From: DATFJT01 sp965230755
GTDB lineage: Bacteria; Bacteroidota; Bacteroidia; Chitinophagales; Saprospiraceae
Length of the DNA: 64,000 bases
Assembly: GCA_965230755.1 (NCBI GenBank)
Contig: CBDDLT010000016.1
Location: 186,001 to 250,000, forward strand
Reading direction: 5' to 3'
Under the pieces are notes generated by a model. It saw only the letters and a program-made list of their open reading frames with translations, did not search any database and was not told the origin of the DNA. The position numbers and the translations under genes were made by a program. Of the stretch, positions 63,758 through 64,000 are shown one piece after another (the stretch's first letter is position 1; each line of letters opens with the position of its first letter).

Positions 63758-63839
63758 CCCACCCAAACGAAACAGCAGAAATCCCACACACAAATTGGAT
63801 ACAAGTTTTTGATGTTATACTTCAAAAAATAATAGAAAG

Positions 63840-64000
63840 ATGAAAAAAAGCCTACTATTCATTACTGTGTTTTCATTGATCTTAAGTGCTTCTTTTGCAC
63901 AAGATGAAGACAAAAAAGTGAATACATCCTTTGAGCTGGAAATCAACAATGATCACAGAGTATTTTTTAATCCTGGACTTTATCCGGGCCAGGAACAATA
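63840..64000 (+). CDS. Exported protein, 5' part only
   Basis: Open to the end of the window. Signal peptide MKKSLLFITVFSLILSASFAQ followed by DEDKKVNTSFELEINNDHR (given in two parts), then VFFNPGLYPGQ. Starts at the ATG at 63840; TTG at 63795 and TATACTTC at 63816 could be a weak promoter. Too little is present to assign a family. In similar MMPL-LolA-like clusters the third gene is often an outer-membrane barrel, which is only a guess here. Confidence 0.7.
   Translation, partial: MKKSLLFITVFSLILSASFAQDEDKKVNTSFELEINNDHRVFFNPGLYPGQEQ

Overview
The window reads as a chromosomal segment of a Bacteroidota bacterium, most likely from the Saprospiria (Lewinella/Haliscomenobacter side). The indicators are several secreted proteins ending in type IX secretion system (T9SS) sorting domains, SprB-repeat lipoproteins, SdrD_B-type adhesins, a LytTR two-component system, a TonB-type barrel of the CarboxypepD_reg/OMP_b-brl_3 kind, promoter-like TAnnTTTG boxes and TTG start codons. 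No genus can be named from sequence alone.

Layout. 1-3.3 kb: the end of a four-helix-bundle gene and a DnaE-like DNA polymerase III alpha paralogue broken by one extra C near its 3' end. 3.4-6.4 kb: a TPR histidine kinase and LytTR response regulator. 6.8-13.6 kb: two large secreted SdrD_B paralogues; a third lies at 43.7-46.7 kb. 13.6-14.1 kb: a gene-free stretch with successive hairpins, two or three of them terminator-like. 14.2-15.1 kb: marR and an FMN reductase. 15.6-20.4 kb: a secreted subtilase with six tandem Cys-rich repeats and a T9SS tail. 20.5-24 kb: a methyltransferase, a T9SS protein and nnr.

24.1-32.9 kb is one minus-strand run. Two SprB lipoproteins lead into an ECF sigma factor and a protein combining a cytoplasmic anti-sigma-like N-terminus, one inner-membrane helix and a C-terminal outer-membrane barrel. 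Behind these come a C45-type lipoprotein hydrolase, a CBM9-like/beta-lactamase-fold serine hydrolase, a T9SS protein and a retropepsin-like protein whose two catalytic Asp positions are both His. This cluster is the best candidate here for an undescribed envelope-signalling system.

33-43.6 kb is mostly housekeeping: type II NADH dehydrogenase, a DUF4349 lipoprotein, methylmalonyl-CoA epimerase, Fur, RelA/SpoT, tRNA-Leu(UAG), tig-clpP-clpX. 47-57.7 kb holds a SulP transporter, an rRNA methyltransferase, an outer-membrane receptor, an SF2 helicase and two T9SS proteins. 57.8-59.2 kb is a complete IS3-family element inserted in a low-complexity C/T-A repeat. 59.2-64 kb has a frameshifted GlxA-like AraC regulator divergent from an MMPL transporter, then a frameshifted LolA-like gene and the start of another secreted protein.

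Three genes (dnaE-like, araC-like, lolA-like) are interrupted, and all five implied events are one extra base in a homopolymer. This suggests sequencing or assembly error at least as much as real gene decay, and it should be settled before any of them is called a pseudogene.
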